DNA of 8,774 nt, taken from NCBI GenBank assembly GCA_003132825.1, contig PKYX01000548.1, forward strand, positions 7,208 to 15,981, given 5' to 3'. Within the stretch, counting starts at the first letter, position 1, and each line of letters opens with the position of its first letter. The stretch comes from Acidobacteriaceae bacterium (lineage in GTDB: Bacteria; Acidobacteriota; Terriglobia; Terriglobales; Acidobacteriaceae). This document shows, one piece after another, positions 1 to 5,962 of this stretch. Made by a program: the position numbers and the translations under genes. A model generated the notes under the pieces. The model was given only the letters and a program-made list of their open reading frames with translations. It made no database searches and was not told the origin of the DNA.

Positions 1-189
1 CCCGGCGGAGTTGACCTGACAGCAATCAGTCTGTGGGCAAACAAAGCCGATGCCGACGCTTACAACACCAACATCTATCCGCAAGTGTTGAAGACGATGG
101 CAAGGCTTATTGAGGGCACGCCCAAGGTTCAAACCTCTGACGTTGTCAACTCGACCTTCCACAAGATCGCCGGTCACGCAGCAGCCTAG
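1..189 (+). CDS. C-terminal part of a small antibiotic-biosynthesis-monooxygenase (ABM)-like protein
   Basis: This reading frame is open from the first base to TAG at 187-189 and gives 62 residues, so the start lies outside the window. It has the pattern of the short dimeric alpha-beta-barrel (ABM-like) proteins: a strand 'LTAISLWANK', then a helix with 'AYNTNIYPQVLKTM', then a final strand segment 'KVQTSDVVNSTFHKI'. Family members are small cytoplasmic proteins that form ferredoxin-like dimers. Some are oxygenases and many have no known substrate. The family call is from remembered sequence pattern only, because the N-terminal half is missing. No catalytic residue can be assigned. The gene ends just before a long hairpin at 208-240, which suggests it is the last gene of its transcript. 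Confidence 0.6.
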   Translation, partial: PGGVDLTAISLWANKADADAYNTNIYPQVLKTMARLIEGTPKVQTSDVVNSTFHKIAGHAAA

Positions 190-207
190 CACGGTGAGCT
201 TTTTTGC

Positions 208-240
208 CTTGGGAAGGCGGCATAAGTCCGCCTTCCCAAG
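208..240. terminator. Perfect 13-bp inverted repeat after the ABM-like gene (terminator-like hairpin)
   Basis: CTTGGGAAGGCGG (208-220) is exactly complementary to CCGCCTTCCCAAG (228-240), with a 7-nt loop CATAAGT. It lies 18 bp after the upstream stop codon and 47 bp before the next start. No T-run follows it on the plus strand. A run of six T (200-205) precedes it instead. It is therefore not a textbook intrinsic terminator in either direction. It may be a 3'-end stabilising or Rho-assisted terminator structure. Confidence 0.55.
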
Positions 241-269
241 CTTACAAAGTGCCCGAGCATTGATCGCTT

Positions 270-283
270 GGAACGGAGGTTCC
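270..283 (+). promoter_or_regulatory. Shine-Dalgarno site held in a small hairpin loop
   Basis: The strong ribosome binding site GGAGG (275-279) lies 8 nt before the ATG at 288. It sits in a perfect short inverted repeat: GGAAC (270-274), loop GGAG (275-278), GTTCC (279-283). The last G of the site is part of the stem. The hairpin would present the anti-16S bases in its loop. Chance is possible at this length. Confidence 0.4.
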
Positions 284-287
284 TGCC

Positions 288-626
288 ATGAGAACGCTTT
301 TATTGGCTGTTCTCTCTCTGTGCTTTTGCCTTAGCGTCACCGACGCTCTCTCCCAGGACGCTGCCAATCAGGCGCCACGGAGGACTCAGGCGGCCGCGGG
401 GGCTCGGCTGACAATCATCATGGGAACAGTTGAGGAAGGTGGCAACCAATTGAGGTTCGTCACCGACCGAAGAGTCTGGATTGTGGACAATCCAGAGATC
501 CTTGAGGGTCACGAAGGCCACTACGTGCGCGCGACGGCTTACGTCTACCCTGACAACGATTCCATTCACATCACAGAAGTGAAGGTTCCCACCGCAAGTG
601 AGACCAGGATCGATGACGCGAAGTAA
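288..626 (+). CDS. Small exported protein with one beta-rich domain (DUF5818-like), function unknown
   Basis: A 112-residue protein. The start at 288 is well supported by GGAGG just upstream. Residues 1-22 form a signal peptide: MR, then a hydrophobic core LLLAVLSLCFCLSV, with probable cleavage near ALS-QD. Residues 23-40 are a low-complexity A/Q/R linker. Residues 41-100 are a single small domain containing 'GTVEEGGNQLRFVTD', 'VWIVDNPEILEGHEGHYVRA' and 'YPDNDSIHITEVKV'. This pattern (a G-T-V/I strand, a D-N-P-x-x-L-E-G turn, and a closing I-H-I-x-x-V strand) resembles the small OB-like exported domains common in Acidobacteriota and described as DUF5818. No catalytic motif is visible. It lies between two weak hairpins and so may be monocistronic. 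The coding call is firm. The family label is a recollection, not a search result. Confidence 0.75.
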   Translation: MRTLLLAVLSLCFCLSVTDALSQDAANQAPRRTQAAAGARLTIIMGTVEEGGNQLRFVTDRRVWIVDNPEILEGHEGHYVRATAYVYPDNDSIHITEVKVPTASETRIDDAK

Positions 627-627
627 A

Positions 628-643
628 GTGCGCGGACTCGCAC
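628..643 (+). terminator. Short hairpin immediately after the small exported gene
   Basis: GTGCG (628-632) pairs with CGCAC (639-643) around the 6-nt loop CGGACT, starting one base after the TAA at 624-626. The sequence after it (GTTGCTGCGG) has no T-run, so any terminator function is weak or Rho-dependent. Confidence 0.25.
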
Positions 644-929
644 GTTGCTGCGGAGAACTTCCGACCTCTGCCGTGCCAAGCTGGGGGCAGCGAGCCTCCA
701 GTTGCTCGGCCACTGCAGTAGGACTGTAGTAGTGCCATCTTCAAAACGCGGCAGATCGAGTCATGACGGGACGAATCGGCGTGCTTGTAAGCGGGTGAAG
801 AATCAAGCAAAGCAGAGAATTGTGCTGACGGCTCAGAACCCAACTGTGGACTCAAAATCCGCAGACCCTCGGGTCATCTAGGGTCGCAGCGTGGCTGGGT
901 AGAGCTTCTGCCAAAAGCCGCAGTGATGC
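644..929. other. Gene-free stretch between convergent genes, with a tRNA-Leu-like relic
   Basis: About 290 bp between the plus-strand small exported gene and the 3' end of the minus-strand carboxylesterase. Two frames stay open for 78-94 codons, but they overlap on opposite strands, lack convincing ribosome binding sites, and encode Ser/Arg/Lys-rich sequence without recognisable domains. I do not call them genes. The one structured element seen is the pair of adjacent hairpins at 844-875, described separately. Confidence 0.5.
844..875 (+). other. tRNA-Leu(CAA)-like anticodon arm plus variable-arm-like hairpin (possible relic)
   Basis: Bases 844-850 (CTGTGGA) pair with 858-864 (TCCGCAG), with one G-T wobble, around a 7-nt loop CTCAAAA (851-857). 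The loop has T in the U33 position, CAA in the anticodon position and A at 37 and 38, as in a leucine tRNA reading UUG. A second hairpin GACC-CTCG-GGTC (864-875) follows directly, where a class II tRNA has its long variable arm. No T-arm (GGTTCRAxxCC), acceptor stem or CCA was found downstream, and the upstream D-arm match is poor. It cannot be a functional tRNA as it stands. It could be a decayed tRNA, an attachment-site remnant, or chance. Confidence 0.25.
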
Positions 930-2531
930 TCAGCATTGGCATCGAAGACCGCCCACCCTGCCGGGTTCAAACCTCATCACATCGGTGCCGGACTTAAAGG
1001 GCATCCAGGACGGGGAATCGGGAGCCTCAGGTCTGCCGGTCCGGGCAAAGCTGGTCCAATAGGCCATCATTTGGATCGCGAGCGTGCGCGAAGGCGGTGC
1101 GAGGTCTGGCCCGTCAAGAGTGGTGGTGTTCGAGAAATGTGGGAACTGGTAGGGGAGTTCGGCTGAGTGTACTGCGCCCATCTCGAATCCGGGATTGGTG
1201 GTAACCGGTGGGGCACCGCGGTCGGCAAATTCATATTCATACACGGCAACGAACTTGGCCGCCGCCTGGGCCGTCTGCAAATAGACGCAATTGTTCAGAC
1301 CATTGTTTTGCGTGTAATCCGATATAACGGTGCCGAGGGCCGACGGTGCGGAGGAAAAGTCTCGAAGAGGATATTCCGCCTCGACAATCGCGGCTTTGTC
1401 TCCATAGACTCCCTGAAGGTGGGCGAGATAATTGTCATTGGTGATAGGGTGCCCTGCCTGAATATCATAAGCGACATAGAGCCGCAGTTCGTCGCGGTTG
1501 CCGCCGTTGATCATCGGGACCTGCACGAACTTGCCCAAAGCCATGGCTTCGGTACCCTGCAGGGGCACGGCCCTATTTCCGACGCTTGGCGCGTAGGTCA
1601 TCACGTCGCCGTCGGAAACTTGCGCCGCCGCTTCGAGCAAATCCTTCACCGATTTGCCGCGCAGGCATGATAGTGCGTTTGCCTGATCGCCGCAGCCGGC
1701 CCGAGCAGCGACCTTGAGCCCGATCTGATCGCTTTCCTGCACAGTGCGCAAGTGCTGCACGCAGCCCGCACTCTGTATGATTGCCTTTTGGAATAAGCCC
1801 GTGGTCTCTAGAGGGGCGAGAATATGCATGCAGACGGAAGCGGCGCCCGCCGACTCCCCTGCAATCGTCACATTGCCCGGATCGCCGCCGAATGCCGAGA
1901 TGTTCTGTTGGACCCATCGCAGTACTTCCCGCTGATCTTCGAGGGCATAATTTCCATTAGAGCCTGCATTGAAAGCTGGATGGGCCATGAAGCCGAAGAC
2001 GCCGAGGCGATAGTTAAACGATACGACGACCACATCGCCAGCGATGGCCATATAAGTCAGCGGATAGAGCGCGCTCGATCCACCAACGAAGGCACCGCCA
2101 TAAATCCATACAATGACGGGACGTTTCCTAGCCGTCGGCTGCCCTTCGTCATAGGGTGCCGTGACGTTGACGAAGAGGCAATCTTCATCGTAGCCGGCTT
2201 CTGTAAGGCCGTAGCGTGCAACTTGCGGACACCCGCTCCGGAAACGCGTCGCATCGAGCGTCCCCTTCCATGGCGAGCGTGGCTGGGGCGATTCCCAGCG
2301 TAATTTGCCGGTGGGAGAGGCCGCGTAGGGAATTCCCTTGAATTCGCGGACGCCGTCATCAATGATCCCGCGGACCGCGCCTTTGTCAGTCACCACGATC
2401 GTTGAGCTGGAAGGGAAGGTGTCGGTCTGTTGCGCGGCCGCCGCGACCGTCCCAAACGCAAGCACGAAGAGTGCCATCATTGCCCTGGTGGCGTCTTTCG
2501 CGCCGCAATACGTCTTAGTCCTGTTAGCCAT
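930..2531 (-). CDS. Exported type-B carboxylesterase (alpha/beta-hydrolase, cholinesterase-like family)
   Basis: Hydrolyses carboxylic esters with a Ser-Glu-His triad. The physiological substrate is not predictable. The start is set at 2531 because AGGA lies 5 nt upstream. An in-frame ATG at 2552 adds seven residues but has AAGGA 12 nt away. From 2531 the protein has 533 residues, usual for the family. A signal peptide (core MMALFVLAFGTVAAAA, about residues 18-33) precedes the mature start near QQTD. Visible family landmarks are: oxyanion-hole GGAF (145-148), 'FNYRLGVFGF' (172-181), the 'EDCLFVNV' cysteine (Cys118, likely disulphide with Cys101), nucleophile Ser227 in 'GDPGNVTIAGESAGA', acid Glu348 in 'GGNRDELR', and base His455 in 'GAVHSAELPYQF'. 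The TGA is at 930-932. It lies downstream of the prolyl oligopeptidase on the same strand, but ~500 bp separate them, so one operon is uncertain. Confidence 0.93.
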   Translation of the reverse strand: MANRTKTYCGAKDATRAMMALFVLAFGTVAAAAQQTDTFPSSSTIVVTDKGAVRGIIDDGVREFKGIPYAASPTGKLRWESPQPRSPWKGTLDATRFRSGCPQVARYGLTEAGYDEDCLFVNVTAPYDEGQPTARKRPVIVWIYGGAFVGGSSALYPLTYMAIAGDVVVVSFNYRLGVFGFMAHPAFNAGSNGNYALEDQREVLRWVQQNISAFGGDPGNVTIAGESAGAASVCMHILAPLETTGLFQKAIIQSAGCVQHLRTVQESDQIGLKVAARAGCGDQANALSCLRGKSVKDLLEAAAQVSDGDVMTYAPSVGNRAVPLQGTEAMALGKFVQVPMINGGNRDELRLYVAYDIQAGHPITNDNYLAHLQGVYGDKAAIVEAEYPLRDFSSAPSALGTVISDYTQNNGLNNCVYLQTAQAAAKFVAVYEYEFADRGAPPVTTNPGFEMGAVHSAELPYQFPHFSNTTTLDGPDLAPPSRTLAIQMMAYWTSFARTGRPEAPDSPSWMPFKSGTDVMRFEPGRVGGLRCQC

Positions 2532-2536
2532 AAACG

Positions 2537-2540
2537 TCCT
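2537..2540 (-). promoter_or_regulatory. Ribosome binding site deciding the carboxylesterase start
   Basis: On the minus strand AGGA is followed by CGTTT and the ATG ending at 2531. The spacing is good for a Shine-Dalgarno site, which favours this start over the ATG at 2552. Confidence 0.4.
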
Positions 2541-2568
2541 GACGTCCCTCATTCTCGTGAAATAATCC

Positions 2569-2810
2569 TTAGTTGATTTGGAACGTCATGCCGAGAATCA
2601 GACCCTAGTTGTGTCATGTAGAAATTGGCTCTCCGGGCCACGGTGGTCCATATAGCCACGGCGATATCCCAACTGTGGCTTTGCGCGTTTTCCAACCTTG
2701 TATCCAGCGCCTGTCACCGCGTGCCAGGTAAGGTTGGATAGGAAACCTTGGGCATCTCTTTGTGGGTCTTTCACTTTCGACTCTCCCATTGCGGAAATCT
2801 CGAATTCTGT
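2569..2810 (-). pseudogene. Frameshifted C-terminal remnant of an outer-membrane beta-barrel protein
   Basis: Minus-strand translation from 2810 downward gives 'DAQGFLSNLTWHAVTGAGYK', then 'PQLGYRRGYMDHRG' and 'PESQFLHDTTRV', then hits TGA at 2598-2600. In the adjacent frame the DNA continues as 'GLILGMTFQIN' and ends at TAA (2569-2571). Joined, these read like the last strands of the small 8-stranded barrel proteins. The remembered pattern there is a 'LTWQAxAGxGY' strand, a 'LGYRxLxxDY' strand, 'FLYDxTxxG', and a final 'GxxLGxTFxF' strand near the C-terminus. The break fits a small deletion, for example 4 bases from GTCGGTCTG. An in-frame TGA at 2811-2813 closes the upstream side and I could not recognise any N-terminal half. 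The stop lies 37 bp before the carboxylesterase start on the same strand, so the gene may once have preceded it. Family call and pseudogene status are inferences. Confidence 0.45.
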
Positions 2811-2813
2811 TCA

Positions 2814-3031
2814 AAAAAGCTCAGGCGAGGTTAGTTCCGGCGGGATCAAGAGTTACCTAGGTTGGTGGGCTGGTGAGTTCGCCTTTTTGGAGCCTGGAAG
2901 GGTTCTTTGGATGGTTCGGGAAAGTGATGTGTCAGAGTCGTTGTGTCGGCAACGATCCACTGCGCCAGTCGGCGGATTTTGAGGGCATCAAAATGACTTA
3001 CGCCGGAATGTGTGCAATTGCTGCTGCATGC
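2814..3031. other. Unassigned intergenic DNA between the prolyl oligopeptidase 3' end and the barrel remnant
   Basis: About 220 bp. On the minus strand all frames are broken by stops within short distances. No domain, strong hairpin or repeat was seen. It may include the decayed 5' part of the barrel gene, but nothing here shows it. Confidence 0.4.
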
Positions 3032-5122
3032 TTAGGGAGCCACGCCCAACTGCCAGAACAGAAAACTCAGCTCATCCGTCGAATCGCCAATGTCTTGCGT
3101 GACCGATCGACCGGCCGAGTGTCCCGCGGTGAGCTCATAGCGCAGAAGTATGGGCCGATCGGAGGCGGTGCTGGCTTGTAGCAGTGCGGCCATTTTCCGC
3201 GCGTGGAGCGGTGCTACGCGGGTGTCTCCATCTCCTGTCATGAACAGCACTGCCGGATACTTGATCCCCGGTTTAACGTGCTGGTAGGGCGAATAGGCAT
3301 AGAGCCACTTGAACTGCTCGGCATCGTCCGCCGATCCATATTCGGAAACCCAAAACTGCGCCTCCATAAACTTGTCATAGCGCAACATATCAAGCAGAGG
3401 ATGCCAGCAGACAACAGCCTGGTACAATTCCGGGCGCTGGGTCAGCGCCGCTCCCACCAGCAACCCCCCGTTGCTGCCGCCGAGTATGGCAAGCTTCGAA
3501 GGCTGGGTATATTTGTTCTGGATTAGCCATTCCGAAGCGGCGATGAAATCATCGAATACGTTCTGTTTCTTGTCTCTCATCCCGGCCAGGTGCCACGCCT
3601 CGCCGAACTCGCCACCGCCGCGCAGATTGGCCAGCGCATAGACGCCTCCTCGCTCCACCCATACGATGGCGTCGGGATCAAAATCGGGCGTGTTGTTCAC
3701 CGTGAATCCGCCATACCCTGTCAACAAGGCTGGACTGGACCCGTCTAGCTGCATACCCTTTGCGTGAAGCAGAAACATCGGAATTTTGGTGCCGTCCTTG
3801 GACGCAAACCAGACTTGTTGCAGTTCAAACTTTGAGCTGTCTACCGGGGCCTTGACCTGCGCCCACACCGACTGCTTGGCGGTGCCGGTGTCATATCGAT
3901 AGATCGTGGGCGGGATGGCGAAGGAGGAATAGCGGATAAAGGCGTCGCGATTCTCCCACTTCGTTTGCGTATCATAAACTGACCCAAGAGCCGGAAACGA
4001 CATCTCGCCCATGAGCTTTCCGTCGGGCCGGAAGACTCTTACCTCAGAGCTCACATTCCGAACATAGGTGACCAGAATCTTTCCTCCGGCGAGTGCCACA
4101 TTGTCGATCGCCGTGTCGCTTTCGGGGACGACCTCGCGCCACCGATCGCGTGCTGGACTCGCGAAATCGACAGCTAGCACCCGTCCATGCGGGGCCTTCC
4201 AGTTTGTGTGCAGGAACAACTGATCGCCGCCGGCATAGGCGAAAAATCTGGAGTCGAGATCCTTCACCAGAGGCTCGATTGGTCCCTTCTTGGTCAGGTC
4301 CTGCAACCAGATCTCGGTCTTGTCGGCGGCCGAGCCATGCAACACCTGAATGATCAAATGGCGGCCATCTTCAGAAGGATCGCCCACGACCGCCGCCTCC
4401 TTGGTGTATCCCTTGCCGAACACCTCCAGATCGGTGGCAGCATCGGTCCCCATTTTGTGAAACCGAACACGCGGCCCATCATCAGCCATCAAGGAGTAGT
4501 AAAGGCCGCTGCCATCGGGCAGGAACGACAAGTCAAAATAGACCTTCTCGGGCAAACTGTCCGCCAAGTCGCGGCGCGCATCGACATCGAACAAATGCAC
4601 TGCGGTCTCATCCTTCCCTCCCGCACGGATTAGATAGGCGAGAACCCGGCCGTCTTTCGATACGTCGAAGATGTCGACGTTTGTGGAATGGTCCGGGCTC
4701 ATCGGTTGCGGATCGATCAGCAGTACTTCCCGTCCGGTATCACCTTGGCGCACATAGATGGCGTAAAGCTCTTGGTCCGCTAAGCGCTTGCGGTAGAAAT
4801 AGCGACCGTTTCGCTCAAAAGGCGAGTGGATGCTCTCCACTCTTTCCAATTCGTTGAATCGCTTCTCCACCCTTTGCCGCCCCGGCCACCGGTCCAGAAA
4901 CGAATGGGTGTAGGAATTCTCCTCCTGGATCCAGGCTCGCGTTTCTGGACTGTTTTGATCTTCCAGCCATCGGTAGGGGTCGGTGACGGTCACGCCATGC
5001 AGCACTTCCTGGACACTGTCGGTCCGCGTCCGGGGTGGGGCCTCCCTCGGCTGCAGGTTCGGTTCTTGACCAAATGACAGGCAAGTTAGGAGCGAAATCA
5101 CGGCGCCAAGAGTACGCTTCAT
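3032..5122 (-). CDS. Exported prolyl oligopeptidase (S9A serine peptidase)
   Basis: Cleaves short peptides after proline. The beta-propeller admits only small substrates to the catalytic alpha/beta-hydrolase domain. The start at 5122 is preferred: GGAG lies 7 nt upstream, and the protein then begins with a compact signal peptide (MKRTLGAVISLLTCLSFG, cleavage before QEPN). An ATG at 5161 would add 13 Arg/Pro-rich residues. The 696-residue length is typical of S9A. 'VTDPYRWLED' (45-54) is the N-terminal family signature. Residues ~60-420 are the propeller. The catalytic domain shows 'GYGGF' (469-473; Tyr470, oxyanion hole), 'NLRGGGEFG' (499-507), Ser550 in 'GGSNGGLLVG', Asp633 and substrate-binding Arg635 in 'MTGDGDTRVAP', and His668 in 'TAGHSAGRS'. 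The triad is complete. The signal peptide implies periplasmic or secreted action, probably in peptide scavenging. Confidence 0.95.
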   Translation of the reverse strand: MKRTLGAVISLLTCLSFGQEPNLQPREAPPRTRTDSVQEVLHGVTVTDPYRWLEDQNSPETRAWIQEENSYTHSFLDRWPGRQRVEKRFNELERVESIHSPFERNGRYFYRKRLADQELYAIYVRQGDTGREVLLIDPQPMSPDHSTNVDIFDVSKDGRVLAYLIRAGGKDETAVHLFDVDARRDLADSLPEKVYFDLSFLPDGSGLYYSLMADDGPRVRFHKMGTDAATDLEVFGKGYTKEAAVVGDPSEDGRHLIIQVLHGSAADKTEIWLQDLTKKGPIEPLVKDLDSRFFAYAGGDQLFLHTNWKAPHGRVLAVDFASPARDRWREVVPESDTAIDNVALAGGKILVTYVRNVSSEVRVFRPDGKLMGEMSFPALGSVYDTQTKWENRDAFIRYSSFAIPPTIYRYDTGTAKQSVWAQVKAPVDSSKFELQQVWFASKDGTKIPMFLLHAKGMQLDGSSPALLTGYGGFTVNNTPDFDPDAIVWVERGGVYALANLRGGGEFGEAWHLAGMRDKKQNVFDDFIAASEWLIQNKYTQPSKLAILGGSNGGLLVGAALTQRPELYQAVVCWHPLLDMLRYDKFMEAQFWVSEYGSADDAEQFKWLYAYSPYQHVKPGIKYPAVLFMTGDGDTRVAPLHARKMAALLQASTASDRPILLRYELTAGHSAGRSVTQDIGDSTDELSFLFWQLGVAP

Positions 5123-5129
5123 TTCTCTT

Positions 5130-5133
5130 CTCC
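5130..5133 (-). promoter_or_regulatory. Ribosome binding site deciding the prolyl oligopeptidase start
   Basis: On the minus strand GGAG is followed by AAGAGAA and the ATG ending at 5122. This supports the shorter start, which also exposes a normal signal peptide. Confidence 0.5.
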
Positions 5134-5206
5134 GGGGAGGGCATCCTGGTCTGGGCATCATGAAAGTCCGACTGGTAACTCAAATTTACCCGCTTGAGGT
5201 CCATCT

Positions 5207-5237
5207 ATTCTAGGGGGCCAACTCCAGATCCGCCCAA
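5207..5237 (-). promoter_or_regulatory. Possible promoter of the prolyl oligopeptidase gene
   Basis: On the minus strand TAGAAT (5207-5212) matches the sigma-70 -10 consensus at five of six positions. TTGGGC (5232-5237) could be a -35 element, but the 19-bp spacing is longer than ideal. It lies about 85 bp before the chosen start. The call is by pattern only. Confidence 0.2.
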
Positions 5238-5850
5238 CATTTCATCGAGTGTGGGGAGTGCAGAGTAGCCGATCCCTGCTCGGAACAGAATGGTGATTCC
5301 CGCCGGCTCTCGGGTACAGGATTTTCGGTATTGCTCACAGATTTTTGTGCCAGCTATCTTTATTGTTCGTGGGGTTTGAGAAAACTTCGCGAAGAAGTAA
5401 CTCCCACTTGTGTTCTTCTGGCGCGGGGTGCGGTGCAGAGCATACTGCCATAGCCATACCGGCGAATAATCGAGGTCGGCTGGTAAACGGTGAGAGCCTC
5501 TGGACAGGAGCCTCAAAGTGCGGGCTACTCCCGATCGACATCGTGCCTTTGGGTCGTGACAGGCGGCGGCCGCGGGCCGGTCTTCCTCGACGCAGCGGCT
5601 CAGTTTGCTGAAACAGCGATCGCGTTCTTTCGGACATCGGCTGGTCGGCAACCATGACGGCTTTCCGCTTCGCAGCGGCTTTTTGGATCACTTTCCGCCC
5701 TTTGGGCGAGTTCGGCCCTGTTCTCAACTGCCCGTTGAATATCATTTCGAACCCGCCTTCGAACTCGGAACCGGGTTGATAAAGGGTCCGAATATGATCC
5801 TGAATGACCCACCCGGCCACGCCGATTTGATGCCGCGAATGCGAAAAGGT
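5238..5850. other. Divergent gap without a recognised gene
   Basis: This DNA lies between the divergently transcribed prolyl oligopeptidase and the isomerase-like gene. Minus-strand ORFs of 148 codons (5205-5651) and 161 codons (5335-5820) and a plus-strand ORF (5605-5925) all overlap one another. None has a recognised domain or a clear ribosome binding site, so at most one could be real. The minus-strand 161-codon frame has about two thirds G/C at third positions over its first 70 codons (5611-5820), which is suggestive but not decisive. A weak plus-strand hairpin CCGCT-TCGC-AGCGG (5665-5678) followed by CTTTTT (5679-5684) has a terminator-like form. It may be an old, decayed gene. Confidence 0.4.
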
Positions 5851-5879
5851 TTGGACCTCTCAGGTCTAGCCTGTGCTAG
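5851..5879 (+). promoter_or_regulatory. Possible promoter/operator upstream of the isomerase-CRTAC1 operon
   Basis: TTGGAC (5851-5856) is a fair -35 element. With a 17-bp spacer it is followed by TGCTAG (5874-5879), a poor -10 element. A 13-bp inverted repeat GACCT-CTC-AGGTC (5854-5866) overlaps the -35 and spacer, where a repressor could bind. It is about 85 bp before the ATG at 5963. Low confidence, with no experimental or comparative support. Confidence 0.2.
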
Positions 5880-5962
5880 CGTCGTTCTTGAAAGGTGCCG
5901 GGCTTTGTTGCGAAGAGCACGTTGAGAAGGCAATATCAAGAAGAACAGGGGGCATCTGCTCG

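Noticed and set aside
844..875. Functional tRNA-Leu gene
   Set aside because: No acceptor stem, T-arm or matching D-arm could be found around the anticodon-like arm.
645..881. 78-codon plus-strand ORF between the small exported gene and the esterase
   Set aside because: No convincing ribosome binding site, unusual Arg/Lys/Ser-rich composition, overlapped by an opposite-strand ORF, and its end runs through the tRNA-like hairpins.
957..975. T-arm-like string GGGTTCAAACC
   Set aside because: The flanking bases do not form the required 5-bp stem, and the string lies inside the esterase coding region.
1167..1670. 167-codon plus-strand ORF
   Set aside because: Antisense to the carboxylesterase catalytic region and without any recognised domain.
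5123..5161. N-terminal extension of the prolyl oligopeptidase to the ATG at 5161
   Set aside because: The extra 13 residues are Arg/Pro-rich and would sit before a normal signal peptide. The ATG at 5122 has the better ribosome binding site.
5665..5684. Hairpin CCGCT-TCGC-AGCGG followed by CTTTTT as an intrinsic terminator
   Set aside because: The stem is only 5 bp and no plus-strand gene precedes it, so there is nothing for it to terminate.
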